From the NCBI GenBank assembly GCA_903870995.1, contig CAIQFD010000003.1, forward strand, positions 1 through 44,054: a stretch of DNA of 44,054 nt, written 5' to 3'. The position numbers were made by a program, and so were the translations under genes. Source of the DNA: an uncultured Methylophilaceae bacterium. Its GTDB lineage: Bacteria > Pseudomonadota > Gammaproteobacteria > Burkholderiales > Methylophilaceae. The first letter of the stretch is position 1, and each line of letters begins with the position of its first letter. Positions 1-9,600 of this stretch are shown in pieces. The notes beneath the pieces were generated by a model. That model saw only the letters and a program-made list of their open reading frames with translations. It searched no databases and was not told the DNA's origin.

Positions 1-271
1 GCAATCGTTTCTGACGCCAGACCCCTAAAACAATCCGTTCGACTAAGCCCACAGCAATGGCATCCACAGGCGGATAAACATCTGCAATGCCTTGGCTTAA
101 GCTTTTGAACTCTTCCGCGTTTTCATGGGGAAGTAATGGGCTGGCGGCAAAGATGCCGTGGGTGATCGCGTTTTGACTCACTTTTAGTTTTCCTTGTATA
201 GAAGTTGGACCGGTTGAACGTTTTGCGTTCTGACGATTTGCTTGGATTTGTGCCTTGCTTGGGCTTGCCAT
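1..271 (-). CDS. Partial hypothetical protein with N-terminal ANRQNAKRSTGP motif (C-terminus outside window)
   Basis: A frame on the minus strand opens at an ATG (271-269) and runs off the left edge, giving 90 codons of N-terminus. A strong Shine-Dalgarno (AAGGAGG on the minus strand, plus positions 277-283) sits six bases upstream and fixes the start. The protein begins MASPSKAQIQANRQNAKRST and continues GPTSIQGKLKVSQNAITHG. I recognise this as the N-terminal signature of a widespread family of uncharacterised proteins (pattern: ANRxNAxxSTGPxTxxGKxxSxxNAxxHG), which often turn up in accessory or mobile regions. The known function is none that I can name. The rest of the visible part is hydrophilic with no signal peptide or membrane segment. 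It is transcribed away from the rest of the window, so it is probably unrelated to nuo. Confidence 0.75.
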   Translation of the reverse strand, partial: MASPSKAQIQANRQNAKRSTGPTSIQGKLKVSQNAITHGIFAASPLLPHENAEEFKSLSQGIADVYPPVDAIAVGLVERIVLGVWRQKRL

Positions 272-360
272 GTGTTCCTCCTTTTGTTGTTAGTGCATGA
301 CAATGTAGAGATGGGGGCAATTTTTGGCATTTCAAGACTTTTATTTCAATTAAATCATGA

Positions 361-377
361 CCTTGACATTGTCAAGG
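361..377. promoter_or_regulatory. Perfect 17-base palindrome with TTGACA on both strands
   Basis: CCTTGACATTGTCAAGG is a perfect 8+1+8 inverted repeat lying 90 bases upstream of the partial minus-strand gene. Each arm contains TTGACA, the sigma-70 -35 consensus. It could be an operator overlapping a -35 element for that gene. No convincing -10 hexamer at 17 bases is visible on either strand, so the promoter role is a guess. Confidence 0.4.
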
Positions 378-399
378 TGGGCGAAATATGGTTCGCCAG

Positions 400-444
400 A
401 AAAAACAAAGCCAATCCCTTGGAATCGCCCTCTGGGATTGGCTT
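400..444 (-). terminator. Rho-independent terminator of the secreted HNH-like gene
   Basis: AAGCCAATCCC (408-418) and GGGATTGGCTT (434-444) form a perfect 11-base-pair stem. Read on the minus strand the stem is followed by TTTGTTTTTTC, a U-rich tract. It lies 13 bases beyond the end of the minus-strand gene that stops at 457. No T-run follows on the plus strand, so it works in one direction only. Confidence 0.85.
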
Positions 445-456
445 ACAGCGATATTT

Positions 457-930
457 TTATTTTACATAACGCTTGTAGGTTTCTATCCAGTTGGTCGAGA
501 TTTGATGGCGGGCATCATCAAGGGTTACGGCGCCTTCACAGACCAGCTTGTAGAGCTTAAATTCTAGGATGTCTTTCTTCTCTGCATTCCATTCACTAAG
601 TCTAGGTTGAGGCCATAAGTTGGCTGGATCGCTTGGGTTGCCGCCGATGCTAAGAGGAATGAGATGGTCTTCTTCATAGTGGGCTGGGTTGATGTCAGCG
701 TAGCCGTAATCTCTCATTTGTTTTTTCTTGAGGCTGTTAGTGTAGTAAACCGGTGGCCTCACTGTTTTTGTATAGCCTTTGACGCAGACGGTGGTTTGAA
801 TGTTGCTTTGGGTAATTGTGGCATCAATCGACCCAGGCGTCATTGATGGATCTGGCAAGTCTCCAGCCATTGCAATGTTTTGAATGAGTGCGAAAAGCAG
901 GGCAGTGTAAATGCGATATGTTTTTATCAT
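457..930 (-). CDS. Small secreted protein with HNH-endonuclease-like motif
   Basis: 157 residues. Residues 1-22 look like a Sec signal peptide (hydrophobic ALLFALIQNIAMA, likely cut after AMA), so the product is predicted to be periplasmic or secreted. The core motif EEDHLIPLSIGG (about residues 86-97), followed by NPSDPANLWPQP, resembles the DH...N pattern of HNH/beta-beta-alpha-metal nucleases. Similar secreted proteins with a DHLIPLxxGG...NLWPQP signature occur in other proteobacteria, mostly unannotated. There are two cysteines (VCVKGY and LVCEGA) that could form a disulfide after export. The gene is divergent from nuoA with about 200 bases between them and is followed by a strong terminator, so it is a single-gene unit. 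Nuclease activity is inferred from the motif only, and I cannot exclude a degenerate, non-catalytic member. Confidence 0.7.
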   Translation of the reverse strand: MIKTYRIYTALLFALIQNIAMAGDLPDPSMTPGSIDATITQSNIQTTVCVKGYTKTVRPPVYYTNSLKKKQMRDYGYADINPAHYEEDHLIPLSIGGNPSDPANLWPQPRLSEWNAEKKDILEFKLYKLVCEGAVTLDDARHQISTNWIETYKRYVK

Positions 931-964
931 GGTTAGGCTTTAAAGAATTGAACGAAATGCGTCA

Positions 965-992
965 TTGAACTGTCATGACAATGGATTATAGT
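965..992 (+). promoter_or_regulatory. Candidate distal promoter of the nuo operon
   Basis: TTGAAC (965-970) and TATAGT (987-992) are separated by 16 bases, a reasonable sigma-70 match, giving a leader of about 140 bases before nuoA. The spacer contains TGTCATGACA (971-980), a perfect 10-base palindrome that could be a repressor site. This is a pattern match without experimental support. Confidence 0.45.
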
Positions 993-1029
993 TTAAGTGA
1001 ATAAATCTACAACCAATCGTGAATTGGCT

Positions 1030-1059
1030 TTGCCAGAGCCGTCGCGCTTGGGTTACAAT
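1030..1059 (+). promoter_or_regulatory. Candidate proximal promoter of the nuo operon
   Basis: TTGCCA (1030-1035) and TACAAT (1054-1059) are separated by 18 bases, about 78 bases upstream of the nuoA start codon. Together with the distal candidate this would give nuo two promoters. The leader downstream carries GGTTGCAA twice (1073-1080 and 1091-1098). Confidence 0.45.
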
Positions 1060-1136
1060 TGTAAAAATTCGAGGTTGCAAGAACTTCACTGGTTGCAATT
1101 GGCAATCATCAATCGCTGTGAAATTGGAGTTTTAAC

Positions 1137-1493
1137 GTGCTGGAAAATTATTTTCCGATTCTTGTTTTTATCATAGTCGGCTTAGCCGTTGGTGTTGGAC
1201 CTCTCGTCCTCGGAAAACTCGTCTCTCCAAATCGTCCTGATGCAGCAAAAAATTCCCCTTACGAGTGTGGCTTTGAGGCGTTTGAAGATGCCCGTATGAA
1301 GTTTGACGTTCGTTACTATCTTGTCGCTATTTTATTTATCCTGTTTGATCTTGAAATTGCCTTCTTATTCCCTTGGGCAGTGGTCTTAAAGGAAATTGGT
1401 TTGTTCGGATTTGTAGCAATGATGGTGTTCCTCGGTATTTTGGTGGTTGGCTTTATCTATGAATGGATGAAGGGTGCGCTGGAATGGGAATAA
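1137..1493 (+). CDS. nuoA: NADH-quinone oxidoreductase subunit A
   Basis: 118 residues starting at GTG, with TTGGAG eight bases upstream. It is a small membrane subunit of complex I with three hydrophobic segments, roughly residues 4-25, 58-80 and 90-112. The conserved loop between the first and second segments reads [20 protein letters not shown], which includes the family's invariant cysteine that lies near the quinone-binding cavity. It packs against NuoH and NuoJ at the junction of the hydrophilic and membrane arms. It is the first gene of a complete 14-gene operon in canonical order. The length is normal for betaproteobacterial NuoA, shorter than the E. coli protein. Confidence 0.97.
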   Translation: MLENYFPILVFIIVGLAVGVGPLVLGKLVSPNRPDAAKNSPYECGFEAFEDARMKFDVRYYLVAILFILFDLEIAFLFPWAVVLKEIGLFGFVAMMVFLGILVVGFIYEWMKGALEWE

Positions 1494-1524
1494 TCGCTGG
1501 TCTGCTTAAGATGAAAGTAGTGAA

Positions 1525-2001
1525 ATGAGCATCGAAGGTATTTTAGAAAAAGGCTTTGTCACGACGACGCTCGATACCGTCATTAATTACACAAGAACAG
1601 GTTCTTTGTGGCCGATGACGTTTGGTTTGGCCTGTTGTGCGGTTGAGATGATGCATGCTGGCGCTTCGCGCTATGACTTGGATCGTTTTGGTATTGTGTT
1701 CCGTCCAAGTCCACGTCAATCAGATGTGATGATTGTGGCGGGAACGCTAGTGAATAAAATGGCGCCTGCGCTTCGTAAAGTTTACGACCAAATGGCTGAG
1801 CCTCGCTGGGTGATTTCAATGGGTTCATGCGCTAATGGTGGTGGCTACTACCATTATTCATATGCGGTGGTGCGAGGGTGTGATCGCATCGTGCCTGTTG
1901 ATGTTTACGTCCCAGGTTGCCCACCAACAGCTGAAGCTTTGCTCTACGGTATTATTCAGTTGCAAAACAAGATCAAACGCACCAATACGATCGCTCGCTA
2001 A
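1525..2001 (+). CDS. nuoB: NADH-quinone oxidoreductase subunit B (N2 cluster)
   Basis: 158 residues, carrying the terminal [4Fe-4S] cluster N2 that passes electrons to quinone. The ligands visible are the tandem C37-C38 in [12 protein letters not shown]102 in [10 protein letters not shown] and C132 in VYVPGCPPT. The motif [15 protein letters not shown] is typical of the 20-kDa subunit/PSST family. The protein sits at the base of the peripheral arm, facing NuoD and NuoH. The start ATG lies 31 bases after nuoA. The length and all ligands are normal, and nothing unusual is seen. Confidence 0.98.
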   Translation: MSIEGILEKGFVTTTLDTVINYTRTGSLWPMTFGLACCAVEMMHAGASRYDLDRFGIVFRPSPRQSDVMIVAGTLVNKMAPALRKVYDQMAEPRWVISMGSCANGGGYYHYSYAVVRGCDRIVPVDVYVPGCPPTAEALLYGIIQLQNKIKRTNTIAR

Positions 2002-2012
2002 GGCAGAAGAAG

Positions 2013-2606
2013 ATGACGCGATTAGAAACCCTCAAAGAAAACATTGAAAAAGTTCTTGGCGACCAAGTGACTAAGCTGACGGTTGCGCTTAATGAACTGA
2101 CCATTGAATGTGCAGCTAAAGATTTTATTAAAGTGGTCAAAAAATTACGTGATCACAAGGCCCTAAAATTCGAGCAGCTCATCGATTTGTGTGGCGTAGA
2201 TTATCAAGATTATGCAGAAGGTGCCTGGGAAGGATTGCGCTTCGCAACCGTTTACCATTTACTTTCAGTGACCCTTAATCATCGTATCCGTCTTAAAGTG
2301 TTTTCTACAGAAGACGACTTCCCTGTGTTGCCAACGTTAGTTGAGCTTTATCCAGCGGCCAATTGGTTTGAGCGCGAGTCGTTCGACCTTTACGGCATTA
2401 TGTATGAAGGTCATCCAGATTTACGTCGTCTGCTCACTGACTATGGTTTTGTTGGTCATCCATTCAGAAAAGATTTCCCAATGATTGGTAACGTTGAGAT
2501 GCGTTACGATCCAGAACAACAGCGTGTGGTGTATCAGCCAGTTTCAATCGAATTGCGCAATAACGTGCCACGTGTCATCCGTGACGAGGGTTTCCACAAT
2601 GGCTGA
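2013..2606 (+). CDS. nuoC: NADH-quinone oxidoreductase subunit C
   Basis: 197 residues, the 30-kDa subunit family of the peripheral arm, a structural partner of NuoD without a redox centre. The signature [20 protein letters not shown] and then [19 protein letters not shown] is the family pattern for this subunit. It is an independent gene here, whereas E. coli has a NuoCD fusion. The last eight bases overlap the start of nuoD (stop TGA at 2604-2606, nuoD ATG at 2599), which points to translational coupling. Confidence 0.97.
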   Translation: MTRLETLKENIEKVLGDQVTKLTVALNELTIECAAKDFIKVVKKLRDHKALKFEQLIDLCGVDYQDYAEGAWEGLRFATVYHLLSVTLNHRIRLKVFSTEDDFPVLPTLVELYPAANWFERESFDLYGIMYEGHPDLRRLLTDYGFVGHPFRKDFPMIGNVEMRYDPEQQRVVYQPVSIELRNNVPRVIRDEGFHNG

Positions 2607-3852
2607 GATTAGAAATTACACCATGAACTTCGGTCCGCAGCATCCTGCGGCGCACGGTGTTTTGCGCTTGGTGCTAGAGCTTGACGGTGAGGTTATTCAA
2701 CGTGCCGACCCGCACATTGGCTTGCTCCACCGCGGTACAGAGAAATTAGCCGAAAATCGCACTTACTTGCAATCGGTGCCTTACATGGACCGTTTGGATT
2801 ACGTCTCGATGATGTCTAACGAGCATGCTTATGTCATGGCGATTGAAAAGATGATGGCCGTTGATGTCCCACTTCGTGCGCAATACATCCGCGTCATGTT
2901 TGATGAAATTACTCGCATTTTGAATCATTTGCTCTGGCTAGGTGCGCATGCGCTGGACGTTGGTGCGATGAGTGTGTTCTTGTATGCTTTCCGTGAGCGT
3001 GAAGATTTGTTCGATATCTACGAGGCCGTTTCTGGCGCGCGTATGCATGCGGCTTACTACCGTCCAGGCGGCGTATATCGTGACTTGCCTGACCGTATGC
3101 CGCAGCATTTAGAAACAAAATTCCGTAGCAAAAAAGAAGTTCACAAACTCAATGAAAATCGCCAAGGCTCTGTGCTCGATTTCATTGATGACTTCGCAAA
3201 CCGTTTCCCTGCTTATGTCGATGAATACGAAACCTTGCTGACGAATAACCGTATCTGGAAACAACGTACGGTAGGCATTGGCGTCGTTACGCCAGAGCGT
3301 GCATTGGCACTAGGGATGACGGGCCCAATGTTGCGTGGCTCAGGTATTGCTTGGGATTTGCGTAAAAAACAACCGTACGAAGTTTACGACAAGATGGATT
3401 TTGATATTCCAGTGGGCGTGAATGGCGATTGTTACGACCGCTATTTAGTGCGTATGGAAGAGTTTAGGCAGTCTAACCGAATCATTAAGCAATGTATTGA
3501 CTGGTTACGTAAGAACCCTGGTCCTGTGATTAGCACCGACAATAAAGTGGCGCCTCCAGACCGTGAGGGGATGAAAACCAATATGGAAGATTTGATTCAC
3601 CATTTCAAATTGTTTACCGAAGGCTTCCATGTGCCAGCAGGTGAGGCTTATGCAGCCGTTGAGCATCCTAAAGGTGAGTTTGGTATATACATGGTGTCTG
3701 ATGGTGCAAATAAGCCATATCGCTTAAAAATTCGGGCGCCTGGTTTTCCGCATTTGGCGGCTTTAGATGAAATGACAAAAGGCCATATGATTGCCGACTT
3801 GGTCGCGATTATTGGTACGCAAGATATTGTGTTTGGGGAGATTGATCGATAA
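2599..3852 (+). CDS. nuoD: NADH-quinone oxidoreductase subunit D
   Basis: 417 residues starting [20 protein letters not shown], the 49-kDa subunit, evolutionarily related to the large subunit of [NiFe] hydrogenases. The conserved HPAAHG loop, [10 protein letters not shown] and the C-terminal [19 protein letters not shown]-like end (here [19 protein letters not shown]) form part of the quinone pocket with NuoB. The frame is open further upstream to 2485, but those 38 codons lie inside nuoC and are not family sequence. The ATG at 2599, with GAGGG nine bases upstream, is the right start. It overlaps nuoC by eight bases and nuoE by one (TAATG). Confidence 0.97.
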   Translation: MAEIRNYTMNFGPQHPAAHGVLRLVLELDGEVIQRADPHIGLLHRGTEKLAENRTYLQSVPYMDRLDYVSMMSNEHAYVMAIEKMMAVDVPLRAQYIRVMFDEITRILNHLLWLGAHALDVGAMSVFLYAFREREDLFDIYEAVSGARMHAAYYRPGGVYRDLPDRMPQHLETKFRSKKEVHKLNENRQGSVLDFIDDFANRFPAYVDEYETLLTNNRIWKQRTVGIGVVTPERALALGMTGPMLRGSGIAWDLRKKQPYEVYDKMDFDIPVGVNGDCYDRYLVRMEEFRQSNRIIKQCIDWLRKNPGPVISTDNKVAPPDREGMKTNMEDLIHHFKLFTEGFHVPAGEAYAAVEHPKGEFGIYMVSDGANKPYRLKIRAPGFPHLAALDEMTKGHMIADLVAIIGTQDIVFGEIDR

Positions 3853-4325
3853 TGTTGTCTCAAGCGTCTCTCGATAAAATCGAATACGAATTAACTAAGT
3901 ACCCAAAAGAAAACCGCCAAGGTGCGGTAATGTCAGCACTGCGTATTGCGCAGGGTGAAAAAGGTTGGCTCTCAAAAGAAACGATTGCTTACGTTGCTGA
4001 GTATTTGGGTATTCCAGCCATTGCTGCTTTGGAAGTGGCGACTTTCTACAACATGTACGACTTACAGCCTGTTGGTAAGTACAAAATCACTATCTGTACT
4101 AACATTTCTTGCATGTTGCGTGGCTCTGACGAAATCGTCGATCACCTGCAAGCCAAGCTTGGTGTTGGTTTTAATGAAGTGACGCCGGATGGTCAGTTCT
4201 GTCTAAAAGAAGGTGAATGTATGGGCTGCTGTGGCGGCGCACCTTTGATGCATGTGAATAATACGCAAATGCATGAGTTCCTAACGCCAGCTAAAGTCGA
4301 TGAAATTCTTGGGGAGTTGAAGTAA
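3852..4325 (+). CDS. nuoE: NADH-quinone oxidoreductase subunit E (N1a cluster)
   Basis: 157 residues, thioredoxin-like 24-kDa subunit carrying [2Fe-2S] cluster N1a next to the FMN site. The ligands are C82 and C87 (CTNISC) and C123 and C127 (CMGCC), in the family spacing CX4C...CX3C. The N-terminal half has the helical EVATFYNMY motif. It forms the NADH dehydrogenase module with NuoF and NuoG. The start overlaps the nuoD stop by one base, and its own stop overlaps nuoF by one base, so the three genes are coupled. The extra cysteines C117 and C126 are not cluster ligands. Confidence 0.97.
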   Translation: MLSQASLDKIEYELTKYPKENRQGAVMSALRIAQGEKGWLSKETIAYVAEYLGIPAIAALEVATFYNMYDLQPVGKYKITICTNISCMLRGSDEIVDHLQAKLGVGFNEVTPDGQFCLKEGECMGCCGGAPLMHVNNTQMHEFLTPAKVDEILGELK

Positions 4326-5647
4326 TGGTTGTTCATAAAACTCCTGTCGTGACCGACTTAAGTAAGCAGACCTTGGTGACTTTGCGCACTTTAGGCGTTT
4401 CTCAGGATGCTAATCCAGGCAGTCTAAAAAATTACGAAAAACTAGGTGGTTACGCGCAGTTAAAGCGCATTGTCACTGGTAAAGTAAAAGCGACGGACAT
4501 TATTACGGAAGTGAAAGCCTCTGGCTTGCGTGGTCGTGGCGGTGCAGGCTTTCCAACGGGTTTAAAGTGGAGCTTTATGCCACGTTACTTCGATGGTACT
4601 AAGTATCTCGTTTGTAACACCGATGAGGGCGAGCCAGGCACATTTAAAGACCGCGATATTATTCGCTACAACCCGCATCAGCTGATTGAAGGTATGGCAA
4701 TAGCCGCTTATACATTGGGTGCACGCGTTGGTTACAACTATATCCATGGTGAGATCTGGCAAGACTACGAGATTTTTGAAGAGGCTTTAGCTGAAGCCCG
4801 CAAAGCTGGCTATTTAGGTGAAAACTTATTTGGTACAAATTTCTGTTTTGATCTCTACGCAGTGCATGGCTACGGCGCTTACATTTGTGGTGAAGAAACT
4901 GCGCTGATTGAGTCTATCGAAGGCAAAAAAGGCCAGCCGCGCTTTAAGCCGCCATTCCCTGCAAGTTATGGTGTGTTTGGTAAGCCAACTAATGTGAATA
5001 ACACAGAATCCTATGCCTCTATCCCTTGGATTTTGCAGCATGGCGGTCAAGCGTTTCAAGATTTAGGGGTGCCTAACTCAGGCGGTTCTAAGCTGTTTTC
5101 AGTGTCAGGTCACGTAGAAAAGCCAGGTAATTACGAAGTGAAAATGGGTACGCCATTTATTGACTTGCTAGAAATGGCAGGCGGTATTTGGAAGGGACGC
5201 ACGCTTAAAGCGGTGATTCCTGGTGGCCCATCAACAGCGGTGATGCCGGCATCAGCGATTCTAGGTGCAACCATGGATTATGAAGGTTTATCGAAAGCTG
5301 GTTCTAGCTTGGGTGCCGGATCCATGATTGTGATGGATGATACGACTTGTATGGTGACCACTCTCAAGCGTTTGTCATATTTCTTTTATGAAGAGTCATG
5401 TGGTCAATGTACGCCATGCCGTGAAGGTACAGGTTGGGTATATCGCGTGATTAAACGCATTGTGGATGGCGAAGGCAAGATGGAAGACTTGGACTTGTTG
5501 ACAGATATTAGTAACAACATTTCAGGCCGCACTATTTGCGCGCTTGGCGAGGCTGCAGCAACGCCAGTCCTTAGTTTTATTAAGCACTTTAGACCAGAAT
5601 TTGAATATTACATTCAGCATGGCAAATCCATGGTGACAGGCAAATAA
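4325..5647 (+). CDS. nuoF: NADH-quinone oxidoreductase subunit F (FMN, NADH site, N3)
   Basis: 440 residues. The 51-kDa subunit binds NADH and FMN and takes the hydride at the tip of the peripheral arm. The glycine-rich [16 protein letters not shown] (residues 67-82) is the nucleotide loop, and [14 protein letters not shown] (99-112) is the flavin region. Cluster N3 ligands are C359, C362 and C365 ([12 protein letters not shown]) plus C405 (GRTICALG). All required ligands are present and the length is normal. It is coupled to nuoE by a one-base overlap and to nuoG by a one-base gap. Confidence 0.98.
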   Translation: MVVHKTPVVTDLSKQTLVTLRTLGVSQDANPGSLKNYEKLGGYAQLKRIVTGKVKATDIITEVKASGLRGRGGAGFPTGLKWSFMPRYFDGTKYLVCNTDEGEPGTFKDRDIIRYNPHQLIEGMAIAAYTLGARVGYNYIHGEIWQDYEIFEEALAEARKAGYLGENLFGTNFCFDLYAVHGYGAYICGEETALIESIEGKKGQPRFKPPFPASYGVFGKPTNVNNTESYASIPWILQHGGQAFQDLGVPNSGGSKLFSVSGHVEKPGNYEVKMGTPFIDLLEMAGGIWKGRTLKAVIPGGPSTAVMPASAILGATMDYEGLSKAGSSLGAGSMIVMDDTTCMVTTLKRLSYFFYEESCGQCTPCREGTGWVYRVIKRIVDGEGKMEDLDLLTDISNNISGRTICALGEAAATPVLSFIKHFRPEFEYYIQHGKSMVTGK

Positions 5648-5648
5648 T

Positions 5649-8030
5649 ATGTTGAAGATTGAAATAGACGGCAAACAAGTCGAAGTCGAAAACGGCACGA
5701 CGATTATCGACGCGGCTGACCAGCTTGGCGTTGCAATTCCTCGTTTCTGTTACCACAAGAAATTGTCTGTAGCTGCCAATTGCCGTATGTGCTTGGTGCA
5801 AGTTGAGAAATTTAATAAACCATTGCCTGCTTGTGCAACGCCTGTTGCTGATGGCATGAAGATTTTTACCCGCTCAAAATCAGCGATTGAAGCCCAGAAG
5901 AGTGTGATGGAATTCTTGCTGATTAACCACCCTTTAGATTGCCCGATTTGCGATCAGGGTGGTGAGTGTGATTTGCAGGATGTCGCCGTTGCTTATGGTG
6001 GAAGTGGTTCACGCTACACCGAAGAAAAGCGCGTTGTTTTTAATAAAAATATCGGCCCGCTCGTGAGCACCGATATGACCCGCTGTATTCAATGTACCCG
6101 TTGCGTTCGCTTCTTGAAAGAAGTGGGTGGCATGCAAGAGCTTGGCCTGATTGGCCGCGGTGAACATGCAGAAATTACTGCTTATGTTGATAAGAGCGTG
6201 GACTCTGAGCTCTCTGGCAATATCATTGACTTGTGTCCAGTGGGCGCATTAACGAGCAAGCCATTCCGTTACTCAGCACGTAGCTGGGAATTGACACGTC
6301 GTCCAACAATTGCAGCGCATGATGGCTTGGGCTCTCACGTTGAAGTGCACGTCAAAAATGATCGCGTTATGCGCATTGTGCCGCGTGAAAAAGAAAGCAT
6401 TAATGAATGTTGGTTATCTGACCGCGATCGTTTTTCATACGATGGTCTGAATAGCCCAGAGCGCTTGACCAAGCCGATGATTAAGCATCATGGCGAATGG
6501 CATGAGACAGACTGGAAGACAGCCCTCGAGTATGCTGCTCGTCAAATTAAGGAGACGGTAGAAGAGGATCCTGCTGGCTTAGGCTTCTTAGTTTCACCAA
6601 ATGCCACGATGGAAGAGGGTTTCTTAGCGAAGAAAATCGCGCGAGCACTTTCATGCGGCAATATCGATCACCGTTTACGTCGTAGCGATTTCCGCTTAGA
6701 TGGCCGCTTCCATGGTACGCCTTGGATGGGTTGTAATATCGCTGATGTACAAGAGATGGACCGCATCTTAGTCGTGGGTAGTAATCTACGCAATGAACAT
6801 CCGCTGCTGACACAGCGTATTCGTCGTGCGGTAGGTAATGGTGCTGAGTTATCACTGGTGAATCCAATGAATGATGACCAACTCATGAAGGTGAGTCATC
6901 AAGCGATTTGTTCACCAAACGATATTGTGAACGTGCTGGCACAGATTCTAAAAGCCATGTCTGGTCTTCAACGCTTGTCGCTATGCTTGCCAAAATCGAT
7001 TAACGATTTGTTAGAAGGTGTGGTGGTGCGTGAAAACAGCCAAGCCATTGCTGAAAGTCTTGCTGGCCATGGTAAAGAGTACGACTTGGTGAATCCTAAG
7101 AGTGCATTGTTCTTAGGTAATATTGCGCAATATCATCCACGTTACGCTGAAATTTACACATTGGCTGAAGCGATCTCTTCACTCTGTGGTGCAACATTTG
7201 GTGTGTTGTTTGAATCTTCTGACCGTGTTGGTTTAGATATGGTGCGGGTGATTCCAGGCCAAGGTGGATTAAACGCTAGAACCATGTTGGAAGCGCCAAG
7301 AAAAACTTACGTGCTGCTGAATGTTGAGCCTGAGTTTGATTGCGCCAATCCTGCTGTGGCAAAAGCTGCGATGGAAAAAGCGGAGTGTGTCATCGCGTTG
7401 ACTGCTTATAAATCAAGCGCGCTTGAAAATGCAGATGTGTTATTACCAATCGCGCCATTTACTGAAACCTCTGGCACTCGCATGAGTATGGAAGGTCGCG
7501 TGCAAAGTTTTGCGGCCGCAGTGAAGCCGCTTGGTGAATGTCGTCCGGCATGGAAAGTATTGCGAGTATTAGCGAATACTTTGGGCTTGGAAGGCTTTAA
7601 TTTTGAAAGTAGCGAGCAGGTTAAAACGGAAGTGTTTGGTGGTGAAAAGCCATCAACAGTAGTTTGGAATCGCTTAAATAATAACCTTCGCATTTTGTTT
7701 GATGTGAAGGTGCAAGAAAAAACAAACGTGCTTCAACGTTTAGGTGAAGTGCCTCAATACCTAATGGACTCTGTTGTGCGCCGCTCAAGCCCGCTTCAAA
7801 AAACTAAATTGGTGACAGAACCAGTTGCAGGCATGAACGCAAAGCTCATGGCTGAGCTGGATGTTCAAGAGGGTGACTTGGTTGTGGTTAAACAGGGTAT
7901 TGGCTCTGCAAAACTGAAGGTTAAGCTAGATGCTGGCTTAGCTAAAGGCACTGTCCGTGTTCCAACTGGCTATGAACTGACTGCATCATTAGGCGAATTG
8001 ATGGGTGAGATTGAGGTAACCAAAGCATGA
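5649..8030 (+). CDS. nuoG: NADH-quinone oxidoreductase subunit G (N1b, N4, N5)
   Basis: 793 residues. The 75-kDa subunit carries the electron-wire clusters. N1b: C34, C45, C48, C62. N5: H94, C98, C101, C107 in [18 protein letters not shown]4: C146, C149, C152 (CIQCTRC) and C196 (LCPVGA). The following part is the molybdopterin-oxidoreductase-like domain (from about residue 220), catalytically silent in complex I, with a short C-terminal domain like formate dehydrogenase. No extra four-cysteine set of the N7 type (seen in E. coli and Thermus) follows N4, so this belongs to the N7-less type. The stop overlaps nuoH by four bases (ATGA). Confidence 0.97.
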   Translation: MLKIEIDGKQVEVENGTTIIDAADQLGVAIPRFCYHKKLSVAANCRMCLVQVEKFNKPLPACATPVADGMKIFTRSKSAIEAQKSVMEFLLINHPLDCPICDQGGECDLQDVAVAYGGSGSRYTEEKRVVFNKNIGPLVSTDMTRCIQCTRCVRFLKEVGGMQELGLIGRGEHAEITAYVDKSVDSELSGNIIDLCPVGALTSKPFRYSARSWELTRRPTIAAHDGLGSHVEVHVKNDRVMRIVPREKESINECWLSDRDRFSYDGLNSPERLTKPMIKHHGEWHETDWKTALEYAARQIKETVEEDPAGLGFLVSPNATMEEGFLAKKIARALSCGNIDHRLRRSDFRLDGRFHGTPWMGCNIADVQEMDRILVVGSNLRNEHPLLTQRIRRAVGNGAELSLVNPMNDDQLMKVSHQAICSPNDIVNVLAQILKAMSGLQRLSLCLPKSINDLLEGVVVRENSQAIAESLAGHGKEYDLVNPKSALFLGNIAQYHPRYAEIYTLAEAISSLCGATFGVLFESSDRVGLDMVRVIPGQGGLNARTMLEAPRKTYVLLNVEPEFDCANPAVAKAAMEKAECVIALTAYKSSALENADVLLPIAPFTETSGTRMSMEGRVQSFAAAVKPLGECRPAWKVLRVLANTLGLEGFNFESSEQVKTEVFGGEKPSTVVWNRLNNNLRILFDVKVQEKTNVLQRLGEVPQYLMDSVVRRSSPLQKTKLVTEPVAGMNAKLMAELDVQEGDLVVVKQGIGSAKLKVKLDAGLAKGTVRVPTGYELTASLGELMGEIEVTKA

Positions 8031-9082
8031 GCGCATTCATTCAATCATTCTTAGAGATGGGTGCCACAACCTTTGGTTCATATTGGCCTGCGGTTTCCTT
8101 GACAGTATGGACACTGCTTAAGATTGTTGCCATTGTGTTGCCGTTGATGGGCGCGGTTGCTTATCTGACCCTTGCTGAACGTAAAGTGATTGGCTTTATG
8201 CAAGTGCGTATAGGCCCTAATCGTGTAGGTTATTTTGGTCTGCTTCAACCGCTCGCTGACGGTATTAAGCTCTTGATGAAGGAAATCATTATTCCTTCAG
8301 AATCAAGCAAAGGATTATTTTTACTAGGTCCGGTGCTCGCGATTGCACCTGCGTTTGCAGCTTGGGCAGTGGTGCCATTTGATCCAGACTTGGTCTTGGC
8401 GAACGTTGATGCTGGATTGCTTTATATCTTGGCGATGACCTCTGTTGCGGTGTACGGGGTTATTATTGCGGGTTGGGCCTCTAATTCTAAATATGCATTC
8501 TTGGGTGCGCTTCGCTCTGCAGCGCAAATTGTTTCATATGAAATTGCGATGGGTTTTGCTTTAGTGGGCGTGCTGATGTGCGCTAACTCACTTAACCTTG
8601 GCAAAATCGTGATGGCACAAGCAGGTGGTATTTTTGAATGGTACTGGTTGCCGTTGTTTCCGCTTTTTATTGTCTATTTCATTAGTGCGGTGGCTGAAAC
8701 CAATCGCGCGCCATTTGACGTGGCTGAAGGCGAATCTGAAATTGTTGCCGGCTTCCACGTAGAGTATTCAGGCATGGCATTTGCAGTGTTCTTCTTAGCT
8801 GAATATGCCAATATGATTTTGGTGTCGATGCTTGCTGCGATTATGTTTTTAGGCGGTTGGTTGTCACCATTCCCTTCGTTAATTCCTGATAGCTTTTTGT
8901 GGCTCTTAGCTAAAGTGGGCTTCTTGCTATTCTTCTTCTTATGGTTCCGTGCGACTTTCCCACGTTATCGTTACGACCAAATTATGCGTCTAGGTTGGAA
9001 AGTGTTTATTCCGATTACATTAGTTTGGATTATTGTCGTTGGCGGTTTGATGCAAACCCCTTGGGGCTATTTGTTCCACTAA
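8027..9082 (+). CDS. nuoH: NADH-quinone oxidoreductase subunit H
   Basis: 351 residues, about eight membrane helices, the ND1-type subunit that forms the floor of the quinone channel. The hallmark loops are [19 protein letters not shown] (residues about 50-68) and [20 protein letters not shown] (about 222-241), whose acidic residues couple quinone chemistry to proton movement. The ATG at 8027 overlaps the nuoG stop by four bases, with GAGGT upstream as ribosome-binding site. Nothing is missing compared with the family. Confidence 0.97.
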   Translation: MSAFIQSFLEMGATTFGSYWPAVSLTVWTLLKIVAIVLPLMGAVAYLTLAERKVIGFMQVRIGPNRVGYFGLLQPLADGIKLLMKEIIIPSESSKGLFLLGPVLAIAPAFAAWAVVPFDPDLVLANVDAGLLYILAMTSVAVYGVIIAGWASNSKYAFLGALRSAAQIVSYEIAMGFALVGVLMCANSLNLGKIVMAQAGGIFEWYWLPLFPLFIVYFISAVAETNRAPFDVAEGESEIVAGFHVEYSGMAFAVFFLAEYANMILVSMLAAIMFLGGWLSPFPSLIPDSFLWLLAKVGFLLFFFLWFRATFPRYRYDQIMRLGWKVFIPITLVWIIVVGGLMQTPWGYLFH

Positions 9083-9103
9083 GTGGACGATTAAGAGCTG
9101 AAA

Positions 9104-9595
9104 ATGTTTAAGAAAATTAAAGAGATTATTTCAAGTTTAATGCTCATCGAGCTGCTGAGAGGCATGCTACTGACTGGGCGTTATTTCTTTGCACGTAAAA
9201 TTACGATTCAATATCCAGAAGAGCGTACGCCAATCTCGTCACGTTTTAGAGGGTTGCATGCGTTACGTCGCTATGAGAATGGTGAAGAGCGTTGTATCGC
9301 CTGTAAGCTTTGTGAAGCAGTGTGTCCTGCGATGGCGATTACCATTGAATCAGAACAGCGTGAAGACAATACACGTCGCACAACCCGTTATGACATCGAT
9401 TTAACCAAGTGCATTTTCTGTGGCATGTGCGAAGAGTCTTGCCCGGTGGATTCGATTGTTGAGACTCGCATATTCGAGTACCACGGTGAACAACGTGGTG
9501 ATTTGCTCTACACCAAAGAGATGTTACTTGCGGTGGGTGATAAGAATGAAGCGCAAATTGCTGCTGACCGTGCAGCTGACGCTAAATTTAGATAA
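9104..9595 (+). CDS. nuoI: NADH-quinone oxidoreductase subunit I (N6a/N6b ferredoxin)
   Basis: 163 residues, ferredoxin-like 23-kDa subunit with two [4Fe-4S] clusters linking NuoG to NuoB. The ligands are C64, C67, C70, C74 ([12 protein letters not shown]) and C103, C106, C109, C113 ([12 protein letters not shown]), two perfect CX2CX2CX3CP motifs. The N-terminal segment (about 1-30) is an amphipathic helix that lies on the membrane. A 21-base gap separates it from nuoH, with AAGAG upstream of the ATG. Confidence 0.98.
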   Translation: MFKKIKEIISSLMLIELLRGMLLTGRYFFARKITIQYPEERTPISSRFRGLHALRRYENGEERCIACKLCEAVCPAMAITIESEQREDNTRRTTRYDIDLTKCIFCGMCEESCPVDSIVETRIFEYHGEQRGDLLYTKEMLLAVGDKNEAQIAADRAADAKFR

Positions 9596-9600
9596 GGCAA

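Noticed and set aside
457-560. Plus-strand frames between 242 and 560
   Set aside because: They overlap a terminator and the well-supported minus-strand secreted gene, and have no recognisable protein features.
2485-2598. Upstream extension of nuoD by 38 codons
   Set aside because: The extension lies within nuoC and does not look like the family. [16 protein letters not shown] at 2599 is the usual N-terminus and has a Shine-Dalgarno.
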